Positions 9,048 through 17,278 of a DNA stretch of 64,000 nucleotides are shown here, piece by piece (position 1 is the first letter of the stretch; the number at the start of each line of letters is the position of its first letter). Made by a program: the position numbers and the translations under genes. Below the pieces are notes generated by a model. It saw only the letters and a program-made list of their open reading frames with translations. It was not told the DNA's origin and made no database searches. This stretch comes from Crenothrix polyspora (GTDB taxonomy: Bacteria > Pseudomonadota > Gammaproteobacteria > Methylococcales > Methylomonadaceae): NCBI GenBank assembly GCA_945877505.1, contig CAMDWT010000002.1, positions 35,453-99,452 of the forward strand, given 5' to 3'.

Positions 9048-10169
9048 GTGAACAAAGCAAAGCAACTATTCGCAGGTCTGATCTTAATGGCTTCAGGGCT
9101 GGGAACAGTACAAGCGGACTATACGCTAAATTTAATGAAAGGGGTTACAAAGGTCAGTAATGACATTTATGACCTTCATATGCTGATTCTATGGATTTGT
9201 GTAGTCATAGGGGTTGGTGTTTTTGGGGCCATGTTTTACTCAATTTATCACCACCGTAAATCAAAAGGGCATCAAGCGGCTCAGTTTCATGAAAACACAA
9301 CAGTTGAAATCATTTGGACGATAATACCGACCCTGATTTTGGTTGCTATGGCTATTCCAGCAACAAAGACTATGTTGGAATTAAGTGATGTTGAGAAATC
9401 AGATATGACCATCCAAGTTACTGGGCGCCAATGGTACTGGGATTATAAATATCTGGACAGTGACATTCATTTCGAAAGTCATTTAGATGAAGCGAGTGAA
9501 AGAGTCCATAGAACGGTTGGTGCTGATCCTCGATCCGTTCCTCATTATTTATTAAACGTTGATAAGCCACTCGTCATTCCAGTAAAGAAAAAAGTGCGTT
9601 TTGTATTAACTTCAGTTGATGTAATTCACTCTTGGTGGGTGCCAGATTTAGGCTGGAAAAAAGATGCAAATCCTGGCTTTATTAATGAAGCATGGACATC
9701 TGTTGATAAGGCAGGAACTTATCGCGGCCAATGTACAGAGTTGTGTGGAAGAGACCATGCTTTTATGCCTATTGTCGTAATTGCCTTAGAGCAGCCTGAA
9801 TACGATGCATGGGTTAAAAAGACCTTAGAGCAACAAAAACAAAAGCCTGATTTAAGTGATCAAAGTCGCGAACAATTAATGGCACATGGAGAATCGGTTT
9901 ATTTGAAAAATTGTGTCGGCTGTCATCAAATTAATGGTGCCGGTGTTCCTGGGCTCATTCCTGCCTTAACAGGTAGCAAAATTGCGACAGGTAAATGGGA
10001 GTCTTTAGATGGCTTCTTACGCGCAGGTACAGCTAAAATGCCATCCTTTTCTAAATTAGATGGTAAAGAATATGCAGAGCTGATGACTTATGTTCGCAAT
10101 AATCTGGGCAATAAAGTGGGTGATGAATTACAACCCAAGCAAACGGCACTTCCAGACGATGATGACTAA
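9048..10169 (+). CDS. coxB: Cytochrome c oxidase subunit II with a C-terminal cytochrome c domain
   Basis: A 373-residue subunit II. A signal sequence is followed by two membrane helices (about 40-65 and 85-105) and a periplasmic cupredoxin domain with the CuA ligands in QCTELCGRDHAFM. A fused cytochrome c domain near the C-terminus carries the heme-c motif CVGCH and a downstream methionine region (KMPSFS). This fusion is the caa3-like arrangement: electrons enter by heme c, pass to CuA and then to heme a of subunit I. The GTG start is preceded by GAGG. First gene of the operon coxB-coxA-small ORF-ctaG-coxC. Confidence 0.96.
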   Translation: MNKAKQLFAGLILMASGLGTVQADYTLNLMKGVTKVSNDIYDLHMLILWICVVIGVGVFGAMFYSIYHHRKSKGHQAAQFHENTTVEIIWTIIPTLILVAMAIPATKTMLELSDVEKSDMTIQVTGRQWYWDYKYLDSDIHFESHLDEASERVHRTVGADPRSVPHYLLNVDKPLVIPVKKKVRFVLTSVDVIHSWWVPDLGWKKDANPGFINEAWTSVDKAGTYRGQCTELCGRDHAFMPIVVIALEQPEYDAWVKKTLEQQKQKPDLSDQSREQLMAHGESVYLKNCVGCHQINGAGVPGLIPALTGSKIATGKWESLDGFLRAGTAKMPSFSKLDGKEYAELMTYVRNNLGNKVGDELQPKQTALPDDDD

Positions 10170-10224
10170 GCTAATAGCGCGCTTGTCGACTCACACTTTT
10201 TTAATAATTTTCGAGGTATAACGT

Positions 10225-11865
10225 ATGTCTGCTGTTGTAGATGAACATGATCATCATGCTGATGATCATCACGATCACGGCCCTGAAAAAGGGTTGTTAA
10301 GATGGATTACTACTACAAATCACAAAGATATTGGCACATTGTATTTATTGTTTGCCTTAGTGATGTTTTTTGTTGGTGGATCAATGGCAATGGTTATTCG
10401 TGCAGAGTTATTTGAACCGGGTTTACAATTTGTAGATCCAGCGTTTTTTAACTCAATGACGACTATGCATGCTTTGGTTATGGTGTTTGGAGCGGTTATG
10501 CCGGCTTTCGTAGGTTTGGCTAACTGGCAAATACCTTTAATGATAGGCGCTGCTGATATGGCGTTGCCGCGCATGAATAACATGAGTTTTTGGATGTTGG
10601 TTGCGGGTGTATTATTGCTAGCAAGTACACTATTTATGGAAGGTGGCGCCCCAAATGGGGGTTGGACATTATATCCGCCCTTAGTGCTGCAACCGATTAC
10701 CGTTGGAAAAGCATTGCCATTCGCGGTCTTTTCGGTACATTTGTTAGGTATTTCTTCCATAATGGGTGCGATTAATATTATTGCTACTATATTTAACATG
10801 CGTGCTCCAGCCATGAAAATGATGGATATGCCCTTGTTTGTTTGGACTTGGTTGATTACTGCCTTTTTGTTGATTGCTGTTATGCCTGTATTTGCGGGCG
10901 CAGTTACTATGTTGTTAACTGATAAGTTTTTCCACACTAGCTTCTTTAATGCTGCGGGTGGTGGAGATCCAGTGCTGTACCAACATATATTCTGGTTCTT
11001 TGGACACCCAGAAGTTTATATTATGATTTTGCCAACTTTTGGTGTTGCTTCTACTATTATTCCAGTATTTGCACGTAAACCTTTGTTTGGTTATGCTTCT
11101 ATGGTTTGGGCGACTGCTTCCATTGCATTTTTGTCTTTTATCGTTTGGGCTCACCATATGTTCACAGTCGGTATGCCAGTCGCCGGTGAGTTATACTTTA
11201 TGTACGCCACCATGATTATTGCAGTTCCGACGGGTGTTAAAGTCTTTAACTGGACAGCCACCATGTGGAAAGGTGCGATGACTTTTGAAACCCCTATGTT
11301 GTTTTCAATTGCCTTTGTTGTCCTGTTCACTATGGGTGGCTTTACTGGTTTGATGATGGCTATTGCGCCTGCAGACTTCCAGTATCATGATACTTATTTT
11401 ATCGTTGCTCATTTTCATTACACCTTAGTGCCGGCTTCAATTTTCATTCTAATGGCTGCTGGTTATTTTTGGTTGCCTAAATGGACTGGACACATGTACA
11501 ACGAGAAAGTAGGGCAATTACATTTTTGGTTGTCAGCTATCTCCGTTAATATATTGTTTTTTCCACAGCACTTTTTAGGATTGGCAGGAATGCCACGTAG
11601 AATTCCCGATTACGCTGTGCAATTTGCAGATTGGAATATGATTTCCAGTATTGGTGGTTTTATATTTGGCGCCAGCCAGTTACTTTTTCTTTATATCGTT
11701 ATTGATACGATTAGAGGCGGTACGGGTGAAAAGGTCTCTGATGAGGTTTGGGAAGATGCGAGCAAGCATGGATTGGAATGGACATTGCCATCCCCCGTTC
11801 CTTATCATACTTGGACAATACCACCGACAAGTGTGCCAACTGAACATGTTTTAGATTCACATTAA
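10225..11865 (+). CDS. coxA: Cytochrome c oxidase subunit I
   Basis: A 546-residue heme-copper oxidase subunit I with twelve predicted membrane helices. The binuclear centre is marked by WFFGHPEVYI (CuB histidine and the cross-linked tyrosine), the next His pair (WAHHMF), and the HFHYTLV segment that holds the heme ligands. The protein reduces O2 to water and pumps protons. The first 20 residues are rich in His and Asp (six His by residue 18), as in pseudomonad CoxA. An open frame of 205 codons on the opposite strand (10320-10937) is a shadow of this gene. Whether the heme is A-type cannot be told from the sequence; see the CtaA-like fusion downstream. Confidence 0.97.
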   Translation: MSAVVDEHDHHADDHHDHGPEKGLLRWITTTNHKDIGTLYLLFALVMFFVGGSMAMVIRAELFEPGLQFVDPAFFNSMTTMHALVMVFGAVMPAFVGLANWQIPLMIGAADMALPRMNNMSFWMLVAGVLLLASTLFMEGGAPNGGWTLYPPLVLQPITVGKALPFAVFSVHLLGISSIMGAINIIATIFNMRAPAMKMMDMPLFVWTWLITAFLLIAVMPVFAGAVTMLLTDKFFHTSFFNAAGGGDPVLYQHIFWFFGHPEVYIMILPTFGVASTIIPVFARKPLFGYASMVWATASIAFLSFIVWAHHMFTVGMPVAGELYFMYATMIIAVPTGVKVFNWTATMWKGAMTFETPMLFSIAFVVLFTMGGFTGLMMAIAPADFQYHDTYFIVAHFHYTLVPASIFILMAAGYFWLPKWTGHMYNEKVGQLHFWLSAISVNILFFPQHFLGLAGMPRRIPDYAVQFADWNMISSIGGFIFGASQLLFLYIVIDTIRGGTGEKVSDEVWEDASKHGLEWTLPSPVPYHTWTIPPTSVPTEHVLDSH

Positions 11866-11905
11866 AGGTAAAAGATACATTGTGGGTTTTTACCTGCAAT
11901 GTATC
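11866..11905 (+). promoter_or_regulatory. Interleaved inverted repeats with pseudoknot topology
   Basis: Directly after the coxA stop, four segments are arranged A-B-A'-B'. AGGTAAAA (11866-11873) is complementary to TTTTACCT (11888-11895), and GATACATTG (11874-11882) to CAATGTATC (11897-11905). The two perfect helices interlock, so the RNA could form an H-type pseudoknot or switch between two hairpins. It lies 10 nt before the ATG of the 32-codon ORF that precedes ctaG. A regulatory role is inferred only. Confidence 0.45.
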
Positions 11906-11914
11906 GCTTAAATT

Positions 11915-12013
11915 ATGACAATAAAAAATAAAAATATTTTAACGGCCGTTGTTTTAGTGGCGATTACAGTCATTGTTTATATGTTTGCTGTCGCTCAAGC
12001 TGTTGCTCAATGA
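11915..12013 (+). CDS. Small membrane protein of the cytochrome oxidase operon (32 residues)
   Basis: The ORF encodes a basic N-terminus (MTIKNKN) followed by one hydrophobic helix of about 22 residues. Its TGA overlaps the ATG of ctaG (ATGA at 12010-12013), a strong sign of coupled translation. The position between coxA and ctaG matches the small assembly proteins annotated there in other Gamma- and Betaproteobacteria, and this one is probably such a protein. No clear Shine-Dalgarno sequence precedes the ATG; the RNA structure just upstream may matter for initiation. Confidence 0.7.
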   Translation: MTIKNKNILTAVVLVAITVIVYMFAVAQAVAQ

Positions 12014-12561
12014 CTGGAAATGCAGCAAAGAAAAATCTTAGATTAGCCAGGACATTGTTCTTGGTTGCAGTAGCTATGTTTGGTTTTGGATATGCATTAG
12101 TTCCTATTTACGATGTTTTATGTGAATGGAAATGGATAGAGAGAGATCGTCCTGACGACATTAAAAAAGTCCCAGAAACAGCTTACAAAGTAGATGTGAG
12201 TAGGGGTATTACCATAGAGTTTATGACCACTTTAAATGGGTCGACTCCGATGGAATTCAAAGCAGAAAAGAAACAATTAAAGGTTCATCCGGGTGAATAT
12301 TATACGGTGAACTTTTATGCAGAAAATAAAACTGACAAGGACATGCTCGCGAGGGCAATAGCTAGTTTTTCACCTGCCGTTATTAGTAGCTATTTTGAAA
12401 AGGTGGAGTGTTTTTGTTTTTCTGAACAAACATTTAAGCCTAGAGAAAAGAAAATCATGCCGATGCGTTTTGTAATAAATCCAGAGATACCTGAACAATA
12501 CAAAACTATTACGCTGTCATACACATTTTTCGATAATACTGAAAATTTAGTAAAAAAATAA
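12010..12561 (+). CDS. ctaG: Cytochrome c oxidase assembly protein CtaG (Cox11)
   Basis: A 183-residue Cox11-type copper chaperone that delivers copper to CuB of subunit I. One N-terminal membrane helix (about 12-32) anchors a periplasmic immunoglobulin-like domain. The copper-binding CFCF motif lies in KVECFCFSEQ. It is coupled by a 4-nt overlap to the small ORF before it and followed 12 nt later by coxC. Its presence fits a CuB-containing oxidase with an intact copper-insertion route. Confidence 0.95.
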   Translation: MTGNAAKKNLRLARTLFLVAVAMFGFGYALVPIYDVLCEWKWIERDRPDDIKKVPETAYKVDVSRGITIEFMTTLNGSTPMEFKAEKKQLKVHPGEYYTVNFYAENKTDKDMLARAIASFSPAVISSYFEKVECFCFSEQTFKPREKKIMPMRFVINPEIPEQYKTITLSYTFFDNTENLVKK

Positions 12562-12573
12562 AAGGGGAAGGAT

Positions 12574-13425
12574 ATGTCTACAAATACCGCTTATTACATT
12601 CCGCATAAAGCGACTTGGCCAGTTATTGGTACAGCTGGTTTGATGACGATGCTGGCTGGATTTGCAAATTATTTAAACGGCTCATCAATTGGTCCTGCCT
12701 TAATGGTAATTGGACTGCTTATTTTTGTTGTCATGTTAGTGGGTTGGTTTACTTTGCAGGCAAAGGAAAGCGAATCGGGTATGTATAACCATGAAGTTGG
12801 CATTTCATACCGTCATGGAATGATGTGGTTTATATTCTCGGAAATTGTTTTTTTTGCAGTATTTTTCGGTACCCTCTGGTACACACGTAATCTTTCAGTG
12901 CCATGGTTAGGTGAGGGGGCAACTAAAGAGTTGTTATGGCCTTCATTTGATGCAACTTGGCCAACAAATGGTCCTGGTAAAGTGGGCGGTGATTTTGAAT
13001 CTATGGGTGCGTGGGGATTGCCATTCCTGAACACTTTAATTCTTTTAACAAGCGGTGTTACCTGTACTTGGGCACATCATGGTCTACTTGCAAAAAATAG
13101 AGATCAATTGATTAAAGGATTAATAGCGACGGTTGCCTTGGGATTTTTGTTCGTTACTTTTCAAGCAATTGAATATCATGAAGCCTACACAGACATGGGT
13201 TTAACCTTAGGTTCTGGCGTTTATGGATCTACGTTTTTTATGTTAACAGGCTTTCATGGCTTTCATGTGTGTGTTGGTGCCATTATTCTGAGTGTTGTCT
13301 TATTTCGTAGTACACAAGGACATTTTAAGCCAGAAAATCATTTTGCTTTTGAAGCCGCTGCTTGGTATTGGCATTTTGTTGACGTTGTATGGTTAGGTTT
13401 GTTCGTATTCGTTTATTTAATGTAG
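12574..13425 (+). CDS. coxC: Cytochrome c oxidase subunit III
   Basis: A 283-residue subunit III with seven predicted membrane helices. Characteristic stretches are RHGMMWFIFSEIVFF (with the buried glutamate), FLNTLILLTSG, EYHEAY, GFHGFHVCVG and AAWYWHFVDVVWL. It stabilises proton uptake in the aa3 oxidase core. A good ribosome-binding site (AAGGGGAAGG) precedes the ATG. It is the last gene before a strong terminator and closes the coxB-coxA-ctaG-coxC unit. Confidence 0.96.
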   Translation: MSTNTAYYIPHKATWPVIGTAGLMTMLAGFANYLNGSSIGPALMVIGLLIFVVMLVGWFTLQAKESESGMYNHEVGISYRHGMMWFIFSEIVFFAVFFGTLWYTRNLSVPWLGEGATKELLWPSFDATWPTNGPGKVGGDFESMGAWGLPFLNTLILLTSGVTCTWAHHGLLAKNRDQLIKGLIATVALGFLFVTFQAIEYHEAYTDMGLTLGSGVYGSTFFMLTGFHGFHVCVGAIILSVVLFRSTQGHFKPENHFAFEAAAWYWHFVDVVWLGLFVFVYLM

Positions 13426-13445
13426 TGTGAATTTGCACTAAAAAA

Positions 13446-13478
13446 GCGCTACCTCATAATAGGTGGCGCTTTTTTTTT
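13446..13478. terminator. Intrinsic terminator after coxC
   Basis: GCGCTACCT (13446-13454) pairs with AGGTGGCGC (13461-13469, one G-T pair) and is followed by nine T. A run of five or more A on the other side means it could also stop the convergent DUF2909 transcript. Confidence 0.88.
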
Positions 13479-13504
13479 GTCATCATGTTTTGTAAGGTAG
13501 ATGT

Positions 13505-13765
13505 TTATTTATTTGAAGGCTCTTCTAGGGCTGGTTTTTGCATGTGCATTGTTACACCTAAGCCATGAGGTTTAAATAGACCTGTTGCAAAGGCAATAAA
13601 AATAAAAATAAACAGCAACATTGAGAGTGTAATCCGAAAGGTAAGTGATCTAACCGTCTTTAGTGATTGTTCTTCATTTTTACGGTTGACTAAGTGAAAT
13701 AAGGCAGAGCCAAGGCTGATAATAATAAGGATAAAGGCAATAATAATGAGGCTTTTTATAATCAT
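13505..13765 (-). CDS. DUF2909 twin-transmembrane protein
   Basis: An 86-residue protein with two hydrophobic helices (about 4-26 and 46-68) separated by a short charged loop. The layout and position, on the opposite strand between coxC and surf1, match the DUF2909 (twin transmembrane) family found in cox clusters of pseudomonads. The function is unknown; a role in oxidase assembly is suggested only by synteny. Confidence 0.75.
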   Translation of the reverse strand: MIIKSLIIIAFILIIISLGSALFHLVNRKNEEQSLKTVRSLTFRITLSMLLFIFIFIAFATGLFKPHGLGVTMHMQKPALEEPSNK

Positions 13766-13868
13766 GAGAGAGTGGTATTTTATGGAATGTTTATATATTT
13801 TCGTTTATTAATGCATCTCTGCCAATAGGTTAAATGAAAAGGATGTATATTAACAAGAGTACTATTCA

Positions 13869-14582
13869 ATGAGATTTAAAAAAGTACCCACTATTACCTA
13901 TTTATGTTTGATGCCATTGTTGATTTCGTTAGGCTTTTGGCAATTAGGGCGCTCTGAAGAGAAAAAGATTATTCTTGAAAAGCAAAATCAAGCGTTTGCT
14001 TCTTCTGAAGTCCTACTGCTCTCAAGTTTGGGTGATTATGATATTAAGTTGATAAGATACATGAAAGCGCAGGTTGTTGGTTCATATGACAGCGCTCATC
14101 AATTTCTATTGGATAATCAGATTAAAGGGGGGAAAGTAGGTTATTTTGTATTGACACCTTTTATTTTTGAAAATAAATCACAGGCTATTTTAGTAAATAG
14201 AGGCTGGGTTCCTTTAAATCAAAATAGAGATATTCTCCCTGATATTACCATTAAGAATCAGCAATCCGTGATTACTGGAAGGATTAATCAATTCCCAAGT
14301 GTTGGCATAAAATTAGCCGGTGTCGAAATTCCAACGGAAGGCTGGCCATCCGTATTGCAGCTTATAGATACTCAAATTTTGACAAAAAAAATGGGATACA
14401 GCCTGTTACCTTTTCAGCTTGAGTTGGGCCAAAACCTACCAGAAGGGTTTAATCGAGATTGGCAAAAAACAACCGTCATGCTGCCAGAACAACACATAGC
14501 CTATGCGGTTCAATGGTTTTCGTTGGCATTGACCTTATCAATATTATTTATTTGGTACAGTAATAAAAAAAGTGATGAATAA
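13869..14582 (+). CDS. SURF1 family cytochrome oxidase assembly protein
   Basis: A 237-residue SURF1/Shy1-type protein. There is a membrane helix at each end (about 8-25 and 212-230) with a periplasmic domain between. Family motifs are GFWQLGRSEEK at the start, DNQIKGGKVGYFVLTPF and VNRGWVP in the middle, and HIAYAVQWFSLA in the second helix. SURF1 proteins promote heme a insertion into subunit I. It overlaps the next gene by 8 nt and is transcribed divergently from DUF2909. Confidence 0.92.
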   Translation: MRFKKVPTITYLCLMPLLISLGFWQLGRSEEKKIILEKQNQAFASSEVLLLSSLGDYDIKLIRYMKAQVVGSYDSAHQFLLDNQIKGGKVGYFVLTPFIFENKSQAILVNRGWVPLNQNRDILPDITIKNQQSVITGRINQFPSVGIKLAGVEIPTEGWPSVLQLIDTQILTKKMGYSLLPFQLELGQNLPEGFNRDWQKTTVMLPEQHIAYAVQWFSLALTLSILFIWYSNKKSDE

Positions 14583-15312
14583 ACAACAAAAGAAAAACAG
14601 GCTAACAATACTGATTATTTTTGGATTAACTATTATTCCTTTTTTAATCGCGTTAGTTCTAAAGGAGAATCCCAGTTTGGTTAAGGGGACCACCAATACG
14701 GGTCAATTGATAGTTCCTCCTTTAGCGACACAATATAGCGATTTTATTGGCTTTGACGCATTCTCTGTTAAAAATATTAGTGAACTACTGGGGCATTGGT
14801 TAATTGTTAATGTAATTCCGGGCAATAACTGTAATGAGATATGTCTTGATGCATTACTTAAAACCAAGCAACTAAGGTTGATGTTAAATAAGGAGTTGCC
14901 ACGAACACGCCGTATCGCCATGATTTTTAAAGAGCCTCTTGAAGTTGATGCAAATGAATGGTGGCTAAAAGATACGCTTTTGTGGCGTCTACGTCGCACT
15001 GATAATAAGGAAGATAAGACGCTTTTATTGAGTTTTCTTCGGGAAGACCAGAAATTAGATGATAAGTTAATTGATAAGTTAATCGGTGAGGATAATCGCG
15101 AATTTTCTCTTAATTCAGATCTTATTAGAGTTAAACCTAGTTTAGAATTGAATAAGAAAATTGTCGCTATTCGGAAAGGAAATATACCAGATGGAATGTT
15201 ATTTTTGATTGATCCATTGGGTAATATAATGATGCAATATGAGGCAGGCTTTAATACTTATAAAGTGAAAGAAGATCTTATGCATTTACTTAAAATTTCA
15301 CAAATTGGTTAG
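14575..15312 (+). CDS. Membrane-anchored protein of the cytochrome oxidase assembly cluster (PA0111-like)
   Basis: A 245-residue protein with one N-terminal membrane helix (about 8-27) and a soluble periplasmic domain containing GHWLIVNVIPG and a CNEIC cysteine pair, somewhat like the thioredoxin-fold SCO proteins but diverged. The same position between surf1 and ctaA is held in Pseudomonas by PA0111, which is uncharacterised. The ATG at 14575 is preferred over the GTG one codon upstream. The stop touches the next gene's possible GTG start at 15312. Copper or thiol handling in oxidase assembly is possible but not shown. Confidence 0.7.
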   Translation: MNKQQKKNRLTILIIFGLTIIPFLIALVLKENPSLVKGTTNTGQLIVPPLATQYSDFIGFDAFSVKNISELLGHWLIVNVIPGNNCNEICLDALLKTKQLRLMLNKELPRTRRIAMIFKEPLEVDANEWWLKDTLLWRLRRTDNKEDKTLLLSFLREDQKLDDKLIDKLIGEDNREFSLNSDLIRVKPSLELNKKIVAIRKGNIPDGMLFLIDPLGNIMMQYEAGFNTYKVKEDLMHLLKISQIG

Positions 15313-15323
15313 TGGGAAATAAC

Positions 15324-17273
15324 ATGTTTAGAAAATTAACGTTATTTAGCTTTTTTTTAACGCTAATAATTATTGTATTAAGTTCTTGGTTTAGAACCTT
15401 GGTGGTTGATCAAACCTTAATTAGTGCAGGATTTATTGGTTTAGTAAAAGACACTATCTATGATTATTTACTGGTAACGTTAGCCTTATCAATATCGGTG
15501 GTGAGCGTACTTTCTTGGTGGCAAAAGTCAGGTAAAGTCCCAGCATTAATGACAACATTGCTTTTAGTTCTTTTGCTTGTCTTGCAAGCAACATTACTCG
15601 TTGTTACCAAAACGATAGCTGAAATGCCTCTTGTTATTGTGACTCATATTGTTTTGGGGCTGTCTACGTTTTGGTTGCTTTATTGGCTGTATTTAAGAGC
15701 TAATCCGTCTATAACGGGCTTAGTCAGTGCAAAAGAACCTGTTCGAACGGGTTTTGTAAATATGGCCCGATTGGCAATGTTTTTGTTAGGGTTACAAATT
15801 CTTTTGGGTGCTTGGGTTGGCGCTAATCATGCGGGTTTAGCGTGTAGCGGATTTCCCCAGTGTAATGGTCAATGGCTCCCTAGCGCTGATTACGAAAATG
15901 CGCTCAATTTAGTGAATGGAATAGTCTCTGGTTATACTGGCGTTATCTCTTTTGATGCTCAAGTAGCCGCTAACTGGTTGCATAGAATTGGCGCCTTATT
16001 AAGTTTTCTGTTGCTAAGTGCTGTAATGTTTAGTGCAACCAGTCTTTATTCTTCAAAACCAGTTAAAAAGGCTGGTTTATGGCTGGGTGGGTTACTGTTT
16101 TTACAAATTGGCTTGGCAATTATTGCTATTAATTTACAGATGCCTTTCTGGGCAGTCCCCGTTCATCAACTTTTAGCAGCCTTGCTAATGTTGCCGTTGA
16201 TTGCGATCAGTTTTTATAGTCGCTTTGCTTTTGAACAAACCAAGACCTCCGGCGAAATAAGGGTTACACCTGAGAAAAAGATTCCAGAGGCAAGCGGAGC
16301 ATCGGTTCCTGTAGAAACGACATTTGATGATATTTATGTTGAGCTTCCGGCTGAGTCTTTATATTTACGGCTTAAGTCACAGCTAAAACGCACTCGGTCA
16401 GGTTTAAGCGTTATTCTTGCTAGCTTGCCATTGGGGCAAAAAGGCATAAATGATGATTTACTGGAGGACATTGAGGCTGGATTGTTAATGGCTGATGTGG
16501 GCATTGATGCCACTACGGAAATTATCAATCGCTTAACAAAAAGCCTTGAACGACATCAGTTAAAAGATGGCTTGGCTGTATCAATAGCGTTAAAGCAGGA
16601 ATTGTTAAATATCCTCAAGCCTTGTAGCCTACCTTTACAGATACCAAAGCAAGATACTCCGTTTGTTATTTTGGTTGTGGGTGTGAATGGCGCAGGTAAA
16701 ACAACAACAATCGGTAAATTAGCCAAACGTTTGCAGGCTCAAGGCCATAGTGTAATGTTAGCCGCTGGAGATACTTTTAGAGCGGCAGCTGTTGAGCAGT
16801 TGCAAGTTTGGGGCGAGCGTAATGGCATTCATGTGGTTGCTCAGCATACAGGAGCAGATTCTGCTTCAGTTATTTATGATGGATTACAATCAGCAAAGGC
16901 TAAGGGTATTGATGTTCTCATTGCAGATACAGCAGGGAGACTGCACACGAAATCAAATTTAATGGATGAATTGAAGAAAGTAAAAAGGATTATGGGCAAA
17001 TTAGATGAACAAGCCCCGCATGAAGTATTATTGGTTTTAGATGCTGGAACTGGACAAAATGCGCTTTCACAGGCAAAGTTATTCAATGAGACTGTGGCTT
17101 TATCAGGATTGGTGTTAACTAAATTGGATGGTACGGCAAAAGGGGGCGTTATTTTTGCACTAGCTAAACACACAGGGATTCCTATTCGTTATATAGGGAT
17201 AGGTGAAGGCATCGATGATTTACAGGATTTTGATGCGGAATTGTTTGTTGATGCCTTGTTCGTCAAAGATTAA
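15324..17273 (+). CDS. ftsY: Fusion of a heme A synthase (CtaA/COX15)-like membrane domain with the SRP receptor GTPase FtsY
   Basis: One continuous frame encodes 649 residues from the ATG at 15324 (a GTG at 15312 adds four). Residues 1-303 are a CtaA/COX15-like domain of about eight membrane helices. Its second half is well conserved: LGAWVGANHAGLAC, the C174/C180 pair, WLHRIG (H220) and PVHQLLAALL (H281). The first half has lost the TRLT-GLGCPDWPGC loop with its cysteine pair; the first heme histidine appears to be Y46 and the following arginine D47, while H108 is kept. A linker (304-345) leads to a complete FtsY NG domain: P-loop GVNGAGKTTT (453-462), DTAGR (535-539), TKLDG (599-603) and GIGEGIDDL. 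No internal start codon fits a separate ftsY. FtsY receives SRP-ribosome complexes at the membrane; here it would be permanently membrane-anchored. ftsE-ftsX-rpoH follow in the usual order. Confidence 0.88.
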   Translation: MFRKLTLFSFFLTLIIIVLSSWFRTLVVDQTLISAGFIGLVKDTIYDYLLVTLALSISVVSVLSWWQKSGKVPALMTTLLLVLLLVLQATLLVVTKTIAEMPLVIVTHIVLGLSTFWLLYWLYLRANPSITGLVSAKEPVRTGFVNMARLAMFLLGLQILLGAWVGANHAGLACSGFPQCNGQWLPSADYENALNLVNGIVSGYTGVISFDAQVAANWLHRIGALLSFLLLSAVMFSATSLYSSKPVKKAGLWLGGLLFLQIGLAIIAINLQMPFWAVPVHQLLAALLMLPLIAISFYSRFAFEQTKTSGEIRVTPEKKIPEASGASVPVETTFDDIYVELPAESLYLRLKSQLKRTRSGLSVILASLPLGQKGINDDLLEDIEAGLLMADVGIDATTEIINRLTKSLERHQLKDGLAVSIALKQELLNILKPCSLPLQIPKQDTPFVILVVGVNGAGKTTTIGKLAKRLQAQGHSVMLAAGDTFRAAAVEQLQVWGERNGIHVVAQHTGADSASVIYDGLQSAKAKGIDVLIADTAGRLHTKSNLMDELKKVKRIMGKLDEQAPHEVLLVLDAGTGQNALSQAKLFNETVALSGLVLTKLDGTAKGGVIFALAKHTGIPIRYIGIGEGIDDLQDFDAELFVDALFVKD

Positions 17274-17278
17274 ATATC

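Noticed and set aside
10320-10937. 205-codon open frame on the minus strand inside coxA
   Set aside because: It lies wholly antisense to a gene with unmistakable oxidase motifs; the residue composition is that of a shadow frame and there is no ribosome-binding site.
15312-15323. GTG start for the CtaA-like/FtsY fusion
   Set aside because: The ATG at 15324 gives the CtaA-like N-terminus MFRKLTL and has a GGGA site; the GTG overlaps the preceding stop and adds only four residues. It cannot be excluded.
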